Shown here: positions 17,672 to 26,583 of the stretch, one piece after another | Layout of the letters: every line of letters starts with the position of its first letter | Position numbering within the stretch: position 1 is the stretch's first letter | Assembly: GCF_010119205.1 (NCBI RefSeq) | Contig: NZ_WRXM01000005.1 | Coordinates: 1-64,000, forward strand | DNA from: Haloarcula limicola | GTDB taxonomy: Archaea; Halobacteriota; Halobacteria; Halobacteriales; Haloarculaceae | Reading direction: 5' to 3' | Length of the DNA: 64,000 nucleotides | Translations under genes and position numbers: made by a program | Notes under the pieces: generated by a model | Told to the model about the DNA's origin: nothing | Database searches by the model: none | Seen by the model: the letters and a program-made list of their open reading frames with translations, nothing else

Positions 17672-18508
17672 ATGGTAGAGTTATCCCTACGGGACCGTCC
17701 GGCGATCGTAACCGGCGCGTCTCGCGGCATCGGTCGAGAAATTGCGGCACGGTTTGCCGAGTCAGGCGGCGACGTAGCGATCTGCTCGCGGTCGTACGAC
17801 GACGTCGAGACCGTCGCGACGGAACTAACCGACGAATACGATGGCCGAGTCGTTCCGTTCGAGTGCGACGTGACCGACTCGGACGCGGTCCGAGACCTCG
17901 TCGATCAGACTATCGAGGAGTTCGGTGGTATCCGAGCACTCGTGAACAACGCAGGCGGGTCCGACGAATCCGCGAACCTGTTGCACCGCTGTGACGAGGA
18001 GACGTTCGAGCGCATGCTCGATCTGAATCTCAAGAGTCAGTTCCTGCTGAGCAAGGAGGTGTTACCAGCCATGGTAGCAAGCGGCGGCGGTTCAATGATT
18101 CATATGGGTTCGGTCAATGGGCTATTCGGAATCGGTCTCTCGGGCTATTCGGAGGCCAAGAGCGGTCTCTTGGCTCTTTCGAGAAACATTGCCGCACACT
18201 ATGGCCAGCACGGTGTTCGATCGAACGTCCTCTCGGCCGGGACCATCGAAACCGAAAATAGACGCAGAGAGATGGAGAACACCGAGGAGCGGACTAACGA
18301 AGGGAGTGCCCGAGACCAATGGCTCGATCAGTACCCCCTGGGCCGCTTTGGAACACCCGAGGAGGTCGCCGACACGGCGCTGTTTCTCGCGTCGGAGCGA
18401 TCGAGTTTCATAACGGGGGAAAACGTCGTCCTAGACGGGGGACTGACGACCGGGCTCGCCACGCCGTTCCTCAACGAGATGTACGATGCCGACGAACGAC
18501 CGCAGTAA
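17672..18508 (+). CDS. Short-chain dehydrogenase/reductase
   Basis: A 278-residue SDR oxidoreductase. Seen: cofactor motif TGASRGIG at residues 14-21, NNAGG near 93-97, catalytic Ser in MGSVNG and YxxxK in YSEAK near residue 160. It would oxidise or reduce a hydroxyl group on the pathway intermediate using NAD(P). I choose ATG 17672, 49 bases after the previous stop; the same frame is open upstream but overlaps the enolase-family gene without SDR-like sequence. RidA follows after 10 bases. Confidence 0.9.
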   Translation: MVELSLRDRPAIVTGASRGIGREIAARFAESGGDVAICSRSYDDVETVATELTDEYDGRVVPFECDVTDSDAVRDLVDQTIEEFGGIRALVNNAGGSDESANLLHRCDEETFERMLDLNLKSQFLLSKEVLPAMVASGGGSMIHMGSVNGLFGIGLSGYSEAKSGLLALSRNIAAHYGQHGVRSNVLSAGTIETENRRREMENTEERTNEGSARDQWLDQYPLGRFGTPEEVADTALFLASERSSFITGENVVLDGGLTTGLATPFLNEMYDADERPQ

Positions 18509-18518
18509 GAGACAATCC

Positions 18519-18893
18519 ATGCAAGAGATCACCACCGACGACGCGCCGGACAGTATCGGGCCGTACTCGCAGGGCATCGCTAGCGGCGACCGCATCTACG
18601 TTTCCGGTCAGGGGCCGGTCGACCCCGAGACTGGTGATGTCGTCTCTGGCTCTCCCGCGGAACAGACGAGACGCACGTTACAGAATATCGATGCCGTCCT
18701 CCAAGCGGGTGACGCGTCCCTTGACGACGTCGTGAAGTCGACAGTCTTCGTCAAAGATATGCGGTACTATGACGAAGTCAACGACGTCTACGGCGAACTC
18801 ATGTCTGCACCGTATCCGGCCCGAAGCGCCGTCGAAGTCGTGAAGCTGCCGGTCGATATCGACGTCGAAATCGAAGTCATCGCAGAACGGTAA
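18519..18893 (+). CDS. RidA/YjgF/UK114-family enamine/imine deaminase
   Basis: A 124-residue RidA-family protein. Seen: SIGPYSQGI near residues 12-20, VSGQGP near 30, and the substrate-binding Arg in YPARSAVEVVKLP near residue 104. RidA hydrolyses reactive enamine/imine intermediates to keto acids and ammonia. Its presence right after a dehydratase-type enzyme suggests that the pathway passes through an amino-bearing intermediate. ATG 18519 gives the normal family length; an upstream in-frame ATG at 18486 overlaps the SDR stop. The HAD gene begins at the base after its stop. Confidence 0.9.
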   Translation: MQEITTDDAPDSIGPYSQGIASGDRIYVSGQGPVDPETGDVVSGSPAEQTRRTLQNIDAVLQAGDASLDDVVKSTVFVKDMRYYDEVNDVYGELMSAPYPARSAVEVVKLPVDIDVEIEVIAER

Positions 18894-19532
18894 ATGAGTC
18901 GGCTCGTCGTCTTCGATCTCGACGGAACACTGACACGACAGCGGGGCGGATTCAAGCTATTGCACACGCTCTATGGGACTGCCGAGGCCGGCGAGGAGCT
19001 TACGGCTAAGTACGAGTCGGGCGAGGTTACATTCGAAGAGTGGTGTCGGATGACGGTCGATACGTGGCGCAATGCGGGAGTTACGGCCGCCGATATCGAT
19101 CGCGCCACTCGCGCGGTTAAGCCCAAGAGAGGTGCCACGGAAGTTCTCGATTCACTCGAGGCGGAGAGTATTCCGTTCGGGATACTCAGTGCCGGCGTGG
19201 GAAATTTGGCACACCGATTCGAACAGCAGGATCTCGAGTTCATCCGAGGAAACTTTCTCCGCTTTAGCGACGGACACCTGTCGAATATCGACGTCGGCGT
19301 CGGTCCCTCGAAAAAAGGAGAGTTACTGCGAGAGTTTCGCGGCGAACTGCCCGAGACTGAGATACGATATATCGGTGACTCACATACCGATACGGAAGCA
19401 TTCGAAGAGGCCGACACCGCAATATTGTTTGATCCGGACGAACGCGTTCCGGACGCAGCGATAGATGCGGCAGATACCATCGTTGAATCTGACGACCTGC
19501 GCGATACATCCGAATTTCTCCTCGGTAACTGA
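18894..19532 (+). CDS. HAD-superfamily phosphatase (phosphoserine phosphatase-like)
   Basis: A 212-residue HAD subclass IB-type hydrolase. Seen: nucleophile motif FDLDGTLT at residues 7-14, the second motif Ser in GILSAGVG near residue 100, a Lys in PSKKGELL near residue 140, and GDSHTDTEAFEEAD with the metal-binding Asp near 160. Such enzymes remove phosphate from phosphoserine, sugar phosphates or nucleotides. The start codon directly abuts the RidA stop, so it belongs to the same transcript; dephosphorylation of a pathway intermediate is the inferred role. Confidence 0.85.
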   Translation: MSRLVVFDLDGTLTRQRGGFKLLHTLYGTAEAGEELTAKYESGEVTFEEWCRMTVDTWRNAGVTAADIDRATRAVKPKRGATEVLDSLEAESIPFGILSAGVGNLAHRFEQQDLEFIRGNFLRFSDGHLSNIDVGVGPSKKGELLREFRGELPETEIRYIGDSHTDTEAFEEADTAILFDPDERVPDAAIDAADTIVESDDLRDTSEFLLGN

Positions 19533-19553
19533 ATCAGCCGACGATTCTGCATT

Positions 19554-19569
19554 GAATATCATTATATTC
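19554..19569. terminator. AT-rich hairpin after the HAD gene
   Basis: GAATAT-CATT-ATATTC forms a 6-base stem 21 bases after the stop codon, followed by T-rich sequence. It lies between convergent genes and may end the operon. The stem is weak. Confidence 0.35.
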
Positions 19570-19814
19570 GTTCCATTCAGTAATATTCTCGTATAATCTC
19601 CTGTGTTTTAGTCGAAGTTCGTATAAGCAGATGATGAACGCGAATCCCGAAACGAGAAACGGTCGGAATCACATATAATCCGCAGTATCTGAGTTCATGA
19701 CCCGTGTCTGTGAGACGCGTTCGGAAACTGCCGTGCTGTGGTTCCGAAGCGTCGGTTACTGGAATGGCACTCCGGTGAAGCGCTACCGCCAATGAAGCGA
19801 TGCCTACAAGCAGT

Positions 19815-21425
19815 TCACTCCCCCGGCCAGGGGACCTGTGGAGACTGATAGTAGTTCACACCCTGGACGTTCCAGCGTGGAGCTTGTGCCGCCAGTCGAT
19901 GCTTGAATTCGTCCCAATCGTCGGTCTTCGCCTCGGGCGACCAGCCGAGCTCGGCGACGCCGGGGAACCGGGGGAACAGCATGAATTCGATGTCGGAGAG
20001 TGTCCTGATATTCTCGGACCACAGCGCCGTCTCGGGACCCATAATCGAAGACTCGTCGACCCCGTCGATATAACCGGCCGGGTCCCAGTCGTAAGCGTCA
20101 GGCACGGGCGTGTATCCGGCCCAGTCGAGTCCCAATTCGGTGTCTTCGTTGTACTTCATATCGAGATAAGCATCGGTCGCGGGCGACATAATCAATTCGT
20201 GGCCCTCTTCGGCAGCCGCGGCCACTTCGGGCGCGTCGCTGCTCGTCCCCCAGAACTGGCCGATCGTCTGTTCCGGCGGATCGGCACCGAGAATCTGGTG
20301 CCAGCCGATCGGGCGCTTGCCCTGTTCGATGACCATCGGAATGGCGCAGCTCATGAAGTCGTTGTAATCTTCGTCGGAGAGCGTATGCGCCTCGTCGCCG
20401 CCGATATGGAGATAGGGACCGGGAGTCATTTCGGCGACTTCGCTGATGACGTCCTCGATGAACTCGTACGTCACCTCTTTATCAAGGCACAGCGAGGTGT
20501 CGCCGACGTTCGTGCCGGTATCCTCCTGTCGCTTCTCGCCGTCGCAGTTGAGTTCGGCATACGACTCCAGCGCCGCACCGGTATGGCCCGGCATATCTAT
20601 CTCCGGGATCACCGTGACGAACCGGCTTTGCGCGTACTGGACGATTTCTGCATATTCCTCTTTGGTATAGTACCCGCCGGAACCGCCGCCGACCTCCGAG
20701 TCAGCACCTTCGTCGGTGAGATTCGGCCAGCCGTCGATCTCGATGCGCCAGCCCTGGTCGTCGGTGAGATGGAGGTGAAGGTGATTCACCTTGTACTGTG
20801 CGAGATAATCGATGTACTGCTTGACCGTCTCGACGCCGAAGAAGTGACGGGCGACGTCCAGATGGGCCCCGCGGTACGTGAATCGTGGATAGTCGCGAAT
20901 ACGCCCACCGGAGACGGTCCATTCGGCGGATTGCTCGGTATCTGCCTCGATAGCTGGCGGGAGTAGTTGCCGAAGCGTCTGGACGCCGGCGAACAGCCCT
21001 GCCGGTTCGCTAGCGCGTATCTGTACGCCGTCCGAGTTAACCTGTAATCGATACCCCTGCGACTGGATAGCCGACGAGTCAGAAGCGAGTCGGAGCGAGA
21101 TACTCCCGTCTGGCCCCGTTGACGGCCCCTCGACGATCGGGAGTTCGTAGCCCGTCGATGGACGGAGAAGTCCCGCGAGGTACTCTGCGACCTCGGTCGC
21201 CTCCCCGTCGCGGACTTCGATGACCGTATTCTCCGTGAGAGTGTAGTCCGCCTTTGACGATTTGACATCGACTGGGGTGGGAACGAGGTTCTCCATCTCC
21301 GAACTGTCGGCTGTTCCATTTGAACTTTGCTTCGCCATCCCGACACCGAGTCCCGTCGACAGTGCTCCGAAACCGGCTAACGATTGCAGTACGCGACGAC
21401 GCTTGAACGTGGTACTATCTGGCAT
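19815..21425 (-). CDS. Tat-exported beta-N-acetylhexosaminidase, GH20 family
   Basis: A 536-residue exported glycosidase that would release terminal GlcNAc or GalNAc from glycans outside the cell. Seen: twin-arginine leader FKRRRVLQSLAGFGAL at residues 8-23, GH20 N-terminal domain, then the catalytic barrel beginning YRGAHLDVARHFF near residue 185, HLHLHLTDDQGWRIEI near 215, and the catalytic Asp-Glu pair in HIGGDEAH near residue 340. Length is normal. The ATG at 21425 is followed directly by the Tat signal. The next gene on the same strand encodes a GH109-type enzyme, a pairing that points to amino-sugar glycan turnover; the imported product could feed the ABC operon at 10-19 kb. Confidence 0.93.
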   Translation of the reverse strand: MPDSTTFKRRRVLQSLAGFGALSTGLGVGMAKQSSNGTADSSEMENLVPTPVDVKSSKADYTLTENTVIEVRDGEATEVAEYLAGLLRPSTGYELPIVEGPSTGPDGSISLRLASDSSAIQSQGYRLQVNSDGVQIRASEPAGLFAGVQTLRQLLPPAIEADTEQSAEWTVSGGRIRDYPRFTYRGAHLDVARHFFGVETVKQYIDYLAQYKVNHLHLHLTDDQGWRIEIDGWPNLTDEGADSEVGGGSGGYYTKEEYAEIVQYAQSRFVTVIPEIDMPGHTGAALESYAELNCDGEKRQEDTGTNVGDTSLCLDKEVTYEFIEDVISEVAEMTPGPYLHIGGDEAHTLSDEDYNDFMSCAIPMVIEQGKRPIGWHQILGADPPEQTIGQFWGTSSDAPEVAAAAEEGHELIMSPATDAYLDMKYNEDTELGLDWAGYTPVPDAYDWDPAGYIDGVDESSIMGPETALWSENIRTLSDIEFMLFPRFPGVAELGWSPEAKTDDWDEFKHRLAAQAPRWNVQGVNYYQSPQVPWPGE

Positions 21426-21441
21426 GCACTGCCCGTTTTGG

Positions 21442-21450
21442 TAGTATATG
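21442..21450 (-). promoter_or_regulatory. TATA element for the GH20 gene
   Basis: On the minus strand a CATATACT-like stretch lies about 18-25 bases before the ATG at 21425, in a strongly AT-rich zone. Confidence 0.35.
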
Positions 21451-21632
21451 ACTAATATCTTGTGGTTATTTAGATGCTACTGCTATGCTACCCGCGTTAT
21501 TTCGAGCGAGAGAATAGACGCCCGAAACGGCCCTATTCCGGGTTTAGTGCAGAGATATAGCGATATTGCCGATCAGATAATGGGAAACGAGAAAGTTGCT
21601 CGCTCTACAGGTATGTGAGCGACGCAACCGTT

Positions 21633-23030
21633 CTATATCGTGTCGAAATCCATGACCTGCAGTTCGCGGTCCTCTTCCCAGCGCCCTCGGGTGAAATCGG
21701 GAAACTTCACCGGCATTCCTTCGTGCTCGAGCGAGATAGCCGATAGCGGCCGAACAGCGCTCCAAGCGGCACCGTCGTAGACGTTCATGTCGAGTGGCCG
21801 CCCCTGGTTGAACGCGTCGAACAGACGGTAGATTTCGAGGAAGTCACCGCCGCCGTGACCGCCGTACTCTTCGGCGATCTCTTCCATCTGAACCCATAGC
21901 GGGTGACGATGTTCCTCATAGTACTGTTCGTAGGTGCTCTCGTCGACGAACCCGTGACCTTCACTGTCGACAGCGAGTTTACTCGGGAAGCCTTCGTGGT
22001 ACGCATCCGAACCGGCAAGTTCGTTCTTCCGGCTGTACCCGCGATTGGTTTTCACGTCGAACTGGAGGTGAATCTGACGGTCCTGCGCTGTCAGAATCTC
22101 CGAGCGGGTCGTGTCTCCGTTCTCCCAGTCGTCGATATCGTGGGCCCAGTGGTCTTCGGGGAGTTCCGCAGCCCGTTGTGTCAGCCGGCTCTCGGGGCTC
22201 TCTTGACTGGAGATGAACTGGAGTCTATCGCCGCGGTTAATCCCCATGTAGAAGGCGATCGGTCCCAGCCCGTGGGTGGGGTAGAGGTCGCCCTTGTACT
22301 TCAGGTGGTTCCGTGAACGCCAGTCGTTCCAGTAGGCTTGGAAGAAGTACTCCGCCACCAGATTGTGGATATACCCGCCGGAGGCGTAGTTCAACTGGTC
22401 GCCGAAGACGCCGTTACGGACCATATTCAGGACCCACATCTCAGTATCGAAGTAGCAGACGTTCTCCAACATCATACAGTTCTTCTGGGTCCTCTCTGCG
22501 GTGTCCACCAGCGTCCAGAGCTCTTCGATGGTGGTCGCCATGGGGACCTCGACTGCCACGTGTTTCCCCTCTTTCATGGCGTACTCCGCCATCGGTGCAT
22601 GGTTCTGATGATTAGTGAAGACGAACACCAGGTCCAAATCGTCTCGCTGAGCGAGCGCCTTCCAGCAGCTTTCGGATCCAGTGTACGTTGCGGGCGTGTC
22701 GTTATTCCCTTCCTCTTCGATCCACTGTTCCATCTCGCGTACCGGTTCCTCTCGGATGTCACAGATCGCGTTGATGACGCCTTTGTTCGGAGCCATCGCA
22801 TCGATGAGCTGTGTCATCCCGAAACCGCGGTTTCCGAGTCCGATGATCCCAACGCGAACCGGCTCGATATGTTCGGCAAGTCCAAACACTGTGTCGCCTT
22901 TCGCGGGCGGAGCTTCGGATGGCGGTCCGCGACCCTCGAAGTCGTCGACCTCGCGTGCTTTGCCCGTCGCCGAGACGGTAACGATTCCAGCTGCACTGGC
23001 TAACCCTTGCATGTACTCGCGTCGTTGCAT
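21633..23030 (-). CDS. Gfo/Idh/MocA-family protein, GH109-like (alpha-N-acetylgalactosaminidase type)
   Basis: A 465-residue NAD-binding glycosidase-like protein. Seen: an N-terminal MQRREYMQGLASAAG that resembles a weak Tat leader, Rossmann motif VGIIGLGNRGFG near residues 72-83, EVPMAT, and the segment GDLYPTHGLGPIAFYMGINRGDRL, which matches GH109 enzymes that cleave alpha-GalNAc through a transient NAD oxidation. ATG 23030 is preferred because the leader then starts at once; a longer frame reaches 23075. It lies upstream of the GH20 gene on the same strand, with about 200 bases and a separate promoter between them. Some relatives are plain dehydrogenases, so glycosidase activity is likely but not certain. 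Confidence 0.83.
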   Translation of the reverse strand: MQRREYMQGLASAAGIVTVSATGKAREVDDFEGRGPPSEAPPAKGDTVFGLAEHIEPVRVGIIGLGNRGFGMTQLIDAMAPNKGVINAICDIREEPVREMEQWIEEEGNNDTPATYTGSESCWKALAQRDDLDLVFVFTNHQNHAPMAEYAMKEGKHVAVEVPMATTIEELWTLVDTAERTQKNCMMLENVCYFDTEMWVLNMVRNGVFGDQLNYASGGYIHNLVAEYFFQAYWNDWRSRNHLKYKGDLYPTHGLGPIAFYMGINRGDRLQFISSQESPESRLTQRAAELPEDHWAHDIDDWENGDTTRSEILTAQDRQIHLQFDVKTNRGYSRKNELAGSDAYHEGFPSKLAVDSEGHGFVDESTYEQYYEEHRHPLWVQMEEIAEEYGGHGGGDFLEIYRLFDAFNQGRPLDMNVYDGAAWSAVRPLSAISLEHEGMPVKFPDFTRGRWEEDRELQVMDFDTI

Positions 23031-23058
23031 GCTGCGTGCTAGATATAGCCAACCAATG

Positions 23059-23068
23059 GTATAAGTAT
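23059..23068 (-). promoter_or_regulatory. TATA element for the GH109-like gene
   Basis: On the minus strand the stretch reads ATACTTATAC, 29-38 bases before ATG 23030. Confidence 0.4.
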
Positions 23069-23075
23069 TATTCAA

Positions 23076-23937
23076 AATAAACGTTCACTCTCTTGTGAGC
23101 TAGTTCTGACGATCACTGTGGCTGTCCCATCGGTTTAACACAGCGGGATGTTTCTCAAGCGTATAACTGGGTTCTCCAGCATCGTTATTAGTCGTTAAAC
23201 CTCCTATTCTATTCCCTCTATGAATTCAATAGAAATGTAGCCGCGGGCTCAGTAGCCTTCGGAAACCGAATTGGTTCAACCTGGTTGTTACTGTCTATCA
23301 CATGACGATCCCTCTTACTCCATAACAAGGGTACTAACGTTATTAAGCGGCCAGACTAAGCCTGTGTCAGCGTATACCATATTTTAGTGATACTATCTAT
23401 CCGCTAAGATTCGTGGACGTCAGGTGTGTTCCGGGGCTCTATATTATCATCTGACAATTCAACCGATAGTAGCACGAAAATCCAACTGTGCCAAAAATTA
23501 GCTAATAGCATAGTGGCTAGTTTCATGATATAGGAATAATGCTATTGGTTCTACAATTCTGTTGAAGACAGCGTTAATACCAATAGGAGCCATACCGCTA
23601 CTGAACTCGGATCGTCGCTTCATACCGGTAGATCTCGTATGCAATATAGATTTTGACTCCATATCTCGTTAGTTACATAGATTCATATATACAATGGTCA
23701 AATATATAAGTAAATAGACCGTTTCCTTGTCTACTATTTCTCTTATAGAATCAAAATACTATATGCATATTTAAATCTCGATGGTATAACGGTATGTTTC
23801 TGACAACGATTACAGAGCAACGCCAGCAGCGGCAGGACACGTGCTACCGCATGCATCAACGCCCGCTCTGTGCCAATTTATTCGTTACGACGTGGTGGTT
23901 CAGAGTCAGAGCGAGGACTCTACCGCGAAGGCTGCTG
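23076..23937. other. Long AT-rich region without a gene
   Basis: About 860 bases of markedly AT-rich DNA with many TA-rich runs. No frame longer than about 80 codons with protein-like composition is present, and no RNA gene was recognised. It may be decayed foreign DNA or hold promoters and small RNAs. Confidence 0.5.
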
Positions 23938-25287
23938 TCACGTGTCGTTCGTCGTTGCTGCTTCGAGCATTGTAAGGAGGGATTCGGAGTGTCGGACCGA
24001 CGTAGCGAAGAGGCGGTCTTCGGCCACGATGACAGGTGAGGACGCAACTTCTGTCGAGGTCCACCGAACTTCGAACGTCTCTCTATCGATGGCGACTAGA
24101 CCTGATCGGGCGCTATTGAAGCCCGAACCGCCGTTAATCGAACCGTATTGCGGAACGAATATCGTGTCCGAACTCACAGCTGGGCGCCCCCACCCGTAGC
24201 GGACGTACGGGGATTCATTGTAGAAGTCGAGATCGTCCGGGATGGCGGGCCGCAGCACAGCGTCTTGGATTTCCTGGCGCTCGCCGGTTATCAAGTCCCG
24301 TTTGTAAAGCGTCGCCCCGCCCTCCTGTCTGACGCTCGCAAAGACAGAAGAGCGCGTTCCGATAATAACCGACCCGTCAGCGAGCGCAGGCTGGCCGAAG
24401 CTGTTTGATCCCTCAAACCCGGGTTCGCCGACTGACCCGAGTTCGGTGTGCCAGCGTTCGGTCCCGTCTTCGGTAGCCAGCGCGGTGATGCTGTTATCAG
24501 ACACCACGACGACTGTCCCGGAAGCGGCTGCGAGCCCCCGAATAGGTGGACTGTTGACGGCCCACTGCGCTGTGTCGCCGGTGATGGAGATGGCGCGAAC
24601 CTGTTCCTCGACTGCGTAGATTAGCGTCCCGTCCGTGACCGCGAATTCGTCGACCGACTCCGCTACCGTGTGCCGCCACTCGACCGCTCGAGAGTCGAAC
24701 GAGACCGCGTAGAAGAAGCGTTCTTGCTCGGCTCGGACCAGACCGAATATCGTCCCGTCGACGAGGACGGGAGCCGAGGCCGCTACGGACTCCCCCGTGA
24801 CGAGCGGTTCAGTAGCCCAGCGCCGCACGCCATCCGTGGCATCGAGGGCCTGAATCGTCACGGTTTGCTCGTCGTCGTTCCGATGGGCCACGGCCGAATA
24901 GACGGTCTCAGGGCCGATGGCGGGCGTCGTATACCGGCAGTTTGGTGGACTACGCGCCCAGATTTGGCTCCCGTCGTCCACGTCGAGCGCGCGGAGCGAT
25001 GAGCCGCCGACGTAGGCCTTGCCCCCGGCGATGGTTGGGAGTTCACGAGTGGGGAGTGCCGTCGTCCAGCGCTCGCTGACTTCCGTTTGCGGGCCGCTAG
25101 TTCCGGGATTGTAGTACGTCCGACCGGCGTCGTGACCAATCGTTGGCCACGCGTCGGCGGGGGGTGTTGCAGTCGCGTTGCGGCACGTTGGCTGAGCGGC
25201 CGTAACCTCACCCGACAGCAGTGAGAAAGTGGCACCTGCGCCCGCGATATGCTTCAGGATAGATCGGCGGCTCGTCTCTCTCGACAT
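23938..25287 (-). CDS. Exported PQQ-like beta-propeller repeat protein
   Basis: A 449-residue exported protein. Seen: twin-arginine leader SRETSRRSILKHIAGAGATF at residues 2-21, ending near AAQP, then a series of 40-50-residue propeller blades with the recurrent pattern of ALD..DG...W and DGT.I (for example LRALDVDDGSQIWARSP, ITALATEDGTERWHTEL, GLVAIDRETFEVRWTS). These form a PQQ-type beta propeller, commonly a binding or scaffold protein rather than an enzyme in haloarchaea. The start at 25287 is set by the Tat motif and a TATA-like ATAAAATATC at 25310-25319. No neighbour explains its role. Confidence 0.85.
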   Translation of the reverse strand: MSRETSRRSILKHIAGAGATFSLLSGEVTAAQPTCRNATATPPADAWPTIGHDAGRTYYNPGTSGPQTEVSERWTTALPTRELPTIAGGKAYVGGSSLRALDVDDGSQIWARSPPNCRYTTPAIGPETVYSAVAHRNDDEQTVTIQALDATDGVRRWATEPLVTGESVAASAPVLVDGTIFGLVRAEQERFFYAVSFDSRAVEWRHTVAESVDEFAVTDGTLIYAVEEQVRAISITGDTAQWAVNSPPIRGLAAASGTVVVVSDNSITALATEDGTERWHTELGSVGEPGFEGSNSFGQPALADGSVIIGTRSSVFASVRQEGGATLYKRDLITGERQEIQDAVLRPAIPDDLDFYNESPYVRYGWGRPAVSSDTIFVPQYGSINGGSGFNSARSGLVAIDRETFEVRWTSTEVASSPVIVAEDRLFATSVRHSESLLTMLEAATTNDT

Positions 25288-25309
25288 CGTACCGCCTGCT
25301 ACTGATAGT

Positions 25310-25319
25310 AGATATTTTA
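25310..25319 (-). promoter_or_regulatory. TATA element for the beta-propeller gene
   Basis: The minus strand reads ATAAAATATC 23-32 bases before the ATG at 25287, fitting a leaderless transcript. Confidence 0.45.
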
Positions 25320-25730
25320 TTATCGCTGTAGTAAGGGACTGTTCCACTGCGTTTCTGGTGTCACTGATACGTTTCTTTGCTTCGAGACTGTGTCTGCCCG
25401 GCCGACCTGTCGAGTCTTCTCGATAAGGCCGTCGACGCCGATCTCGACCAGTTCCTCCCAGACGCGCTTGATCGTTTGCCGGTGTGGCTCTTCTCCGAAT
25501 TCGGCAGTCAGAGCAGTCTCTATGTCTTCCTCCGTGCGACGTTCGATGACGACGTTCTCCTCGTAGTCGCCGTCCCGGTACTGCACGGCGAGCGCCTCGA
25601 CGGCGGCGAACTCCTCAGTCCACTTGGTGTAGCGGACGAGGTCTCCGATCTGATAGCACAGTCACCACTCCGTCCGCCGTGCGGGCGTTGTGTCGCTTGC
25701 AGTCGTCTGTGAAGGGGCTGCCTGGACCAT
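25320..25730 (-). pseudogene. Hypothetical helix-rich protein gene with an in-frame stop
   Basis: From ATG 25730 the frame reads 22 residues to TGA at 25664-25662, then continues open in the same frame with CYQIGDLVRYTKWTEEF, EEDIETALTAEFGEE and TIKRVWEELVEIGVDGLIEKT to the stop at 25320. The downstream part looks like a conserved acidic soluble protein, perhaps a DNA-binding fold, and the upstream and downstream parts fit together. Either the stop has inactivated it, or a GTG at 25586 starts an 88-residue product. I do not recognise the family. Its 3' end runs into the promoter of the beta-propeller gene. Confidence 0.4.
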
Positions 25731-26074
25731 CTCGATCACCGCCCGTCTTCGAGTTGAGAGTAGCACGGCGTCGCTGGTGACGTCGACCCGATCGAGTGGG
25801 CTGGCGGGGGACCCGAATCTATCTAGCGAGAAGGTTTTTCCAGCTACCTGCGCAACCGAATGACTGCGGTCAGCGGTCCAGCCGTGAATCCTCGGTTCTC
25901 TCGTCCGGTGGTCGGGTACTCCCGCCGGACACTTCAGCGGAGGACAGGAACGTGGACGCGTTGCCCAGCGGCAGCCGTGTTGGTTCTAGCCCGAACCGTC
26001 ACACTCTGTTAAGCGCCACACAACAGCGCTTTTGTGACCGGACATACTTGTACCACAGAACAGAAACAACCACC
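25731..26074. other. Intergenic region, no gene seen
   Basis: About 340 bases. The frame of the downstream gene is open through it, but the sequence is Arg/Ser-rich and unlike a haloarchaeal protein. Nothing else was recognised. Confidence 0.4.
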
Positions 26075-26362
26075 ATGACTGCCGACGAGATGCCAATGCA
26101 GCACTGCACACTTCCCGAACCAATAGATATCAAAGACACACTCGAACGAGTTGGCATCGAACACCTCGACGTCGACGAGGAGCGGACGGTCGTCATCTAC
26201 CAACAGGCGATTCTCAAGGTGATCGCGACAGACGGGCGAATAACGGCGACACAGGAACTCGACGTCGAACTCTGGGAAGCTGCGCCAGGCTCGACGCCGG
26301 ACCCTGATGCAGTCCTCACAGCGTTCACCGACGAACTGGTCACCGCAACTAACATTCCGTAG
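26075..26362 (+). CDS. Small acidic halophilic protein (hypothetical)
   Basis: A 95-residue acidic protein from ATG 26075 (MTADEMPMQH). One compact domain with alternating beta segments (RTVVIYQQAILKVIATDGRI) is visible; no catalytic or metal motif. The frame is open further upstream but composition changes at 26075. Conserved-looking but unrecognised. Confidence 0.55.
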   Translation: MTADEMPMQHCTLPEPIDIKDTLERVGIEHLDVDEERTVVIYQQAILKVIATDGRITATQELDVELWEAAPGSTPDPDAVLTAFTDELVTATNIP

Positions 26363-26583
26363 TAACAGCTGTGTCTAGTCGCCAGTAGCGAACTCGGTTT
26401 CCGCGACTAACCAACGCAGCGGTGTAAATCGTCTGCCTGTTGGTTAGTAAATTCGACCCCATCGTCTAAATTCGATTATCGTCTGATTATGGGTAGTACA
26501 GCCATTCAGTAGGGAAACGAAGCCAGATATTCGTACCCAGCATTTACCCGCGTGGGAAACCGAAACGGCTCACACTCCACAAT

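Noticed and set aside
23794-24039. Small plus-strand frame next to the beta-propeller gene
   Set aside because: Cys/Arg-rich and overlapping the 3' end of a good gene; not haloarchaeal in composition.
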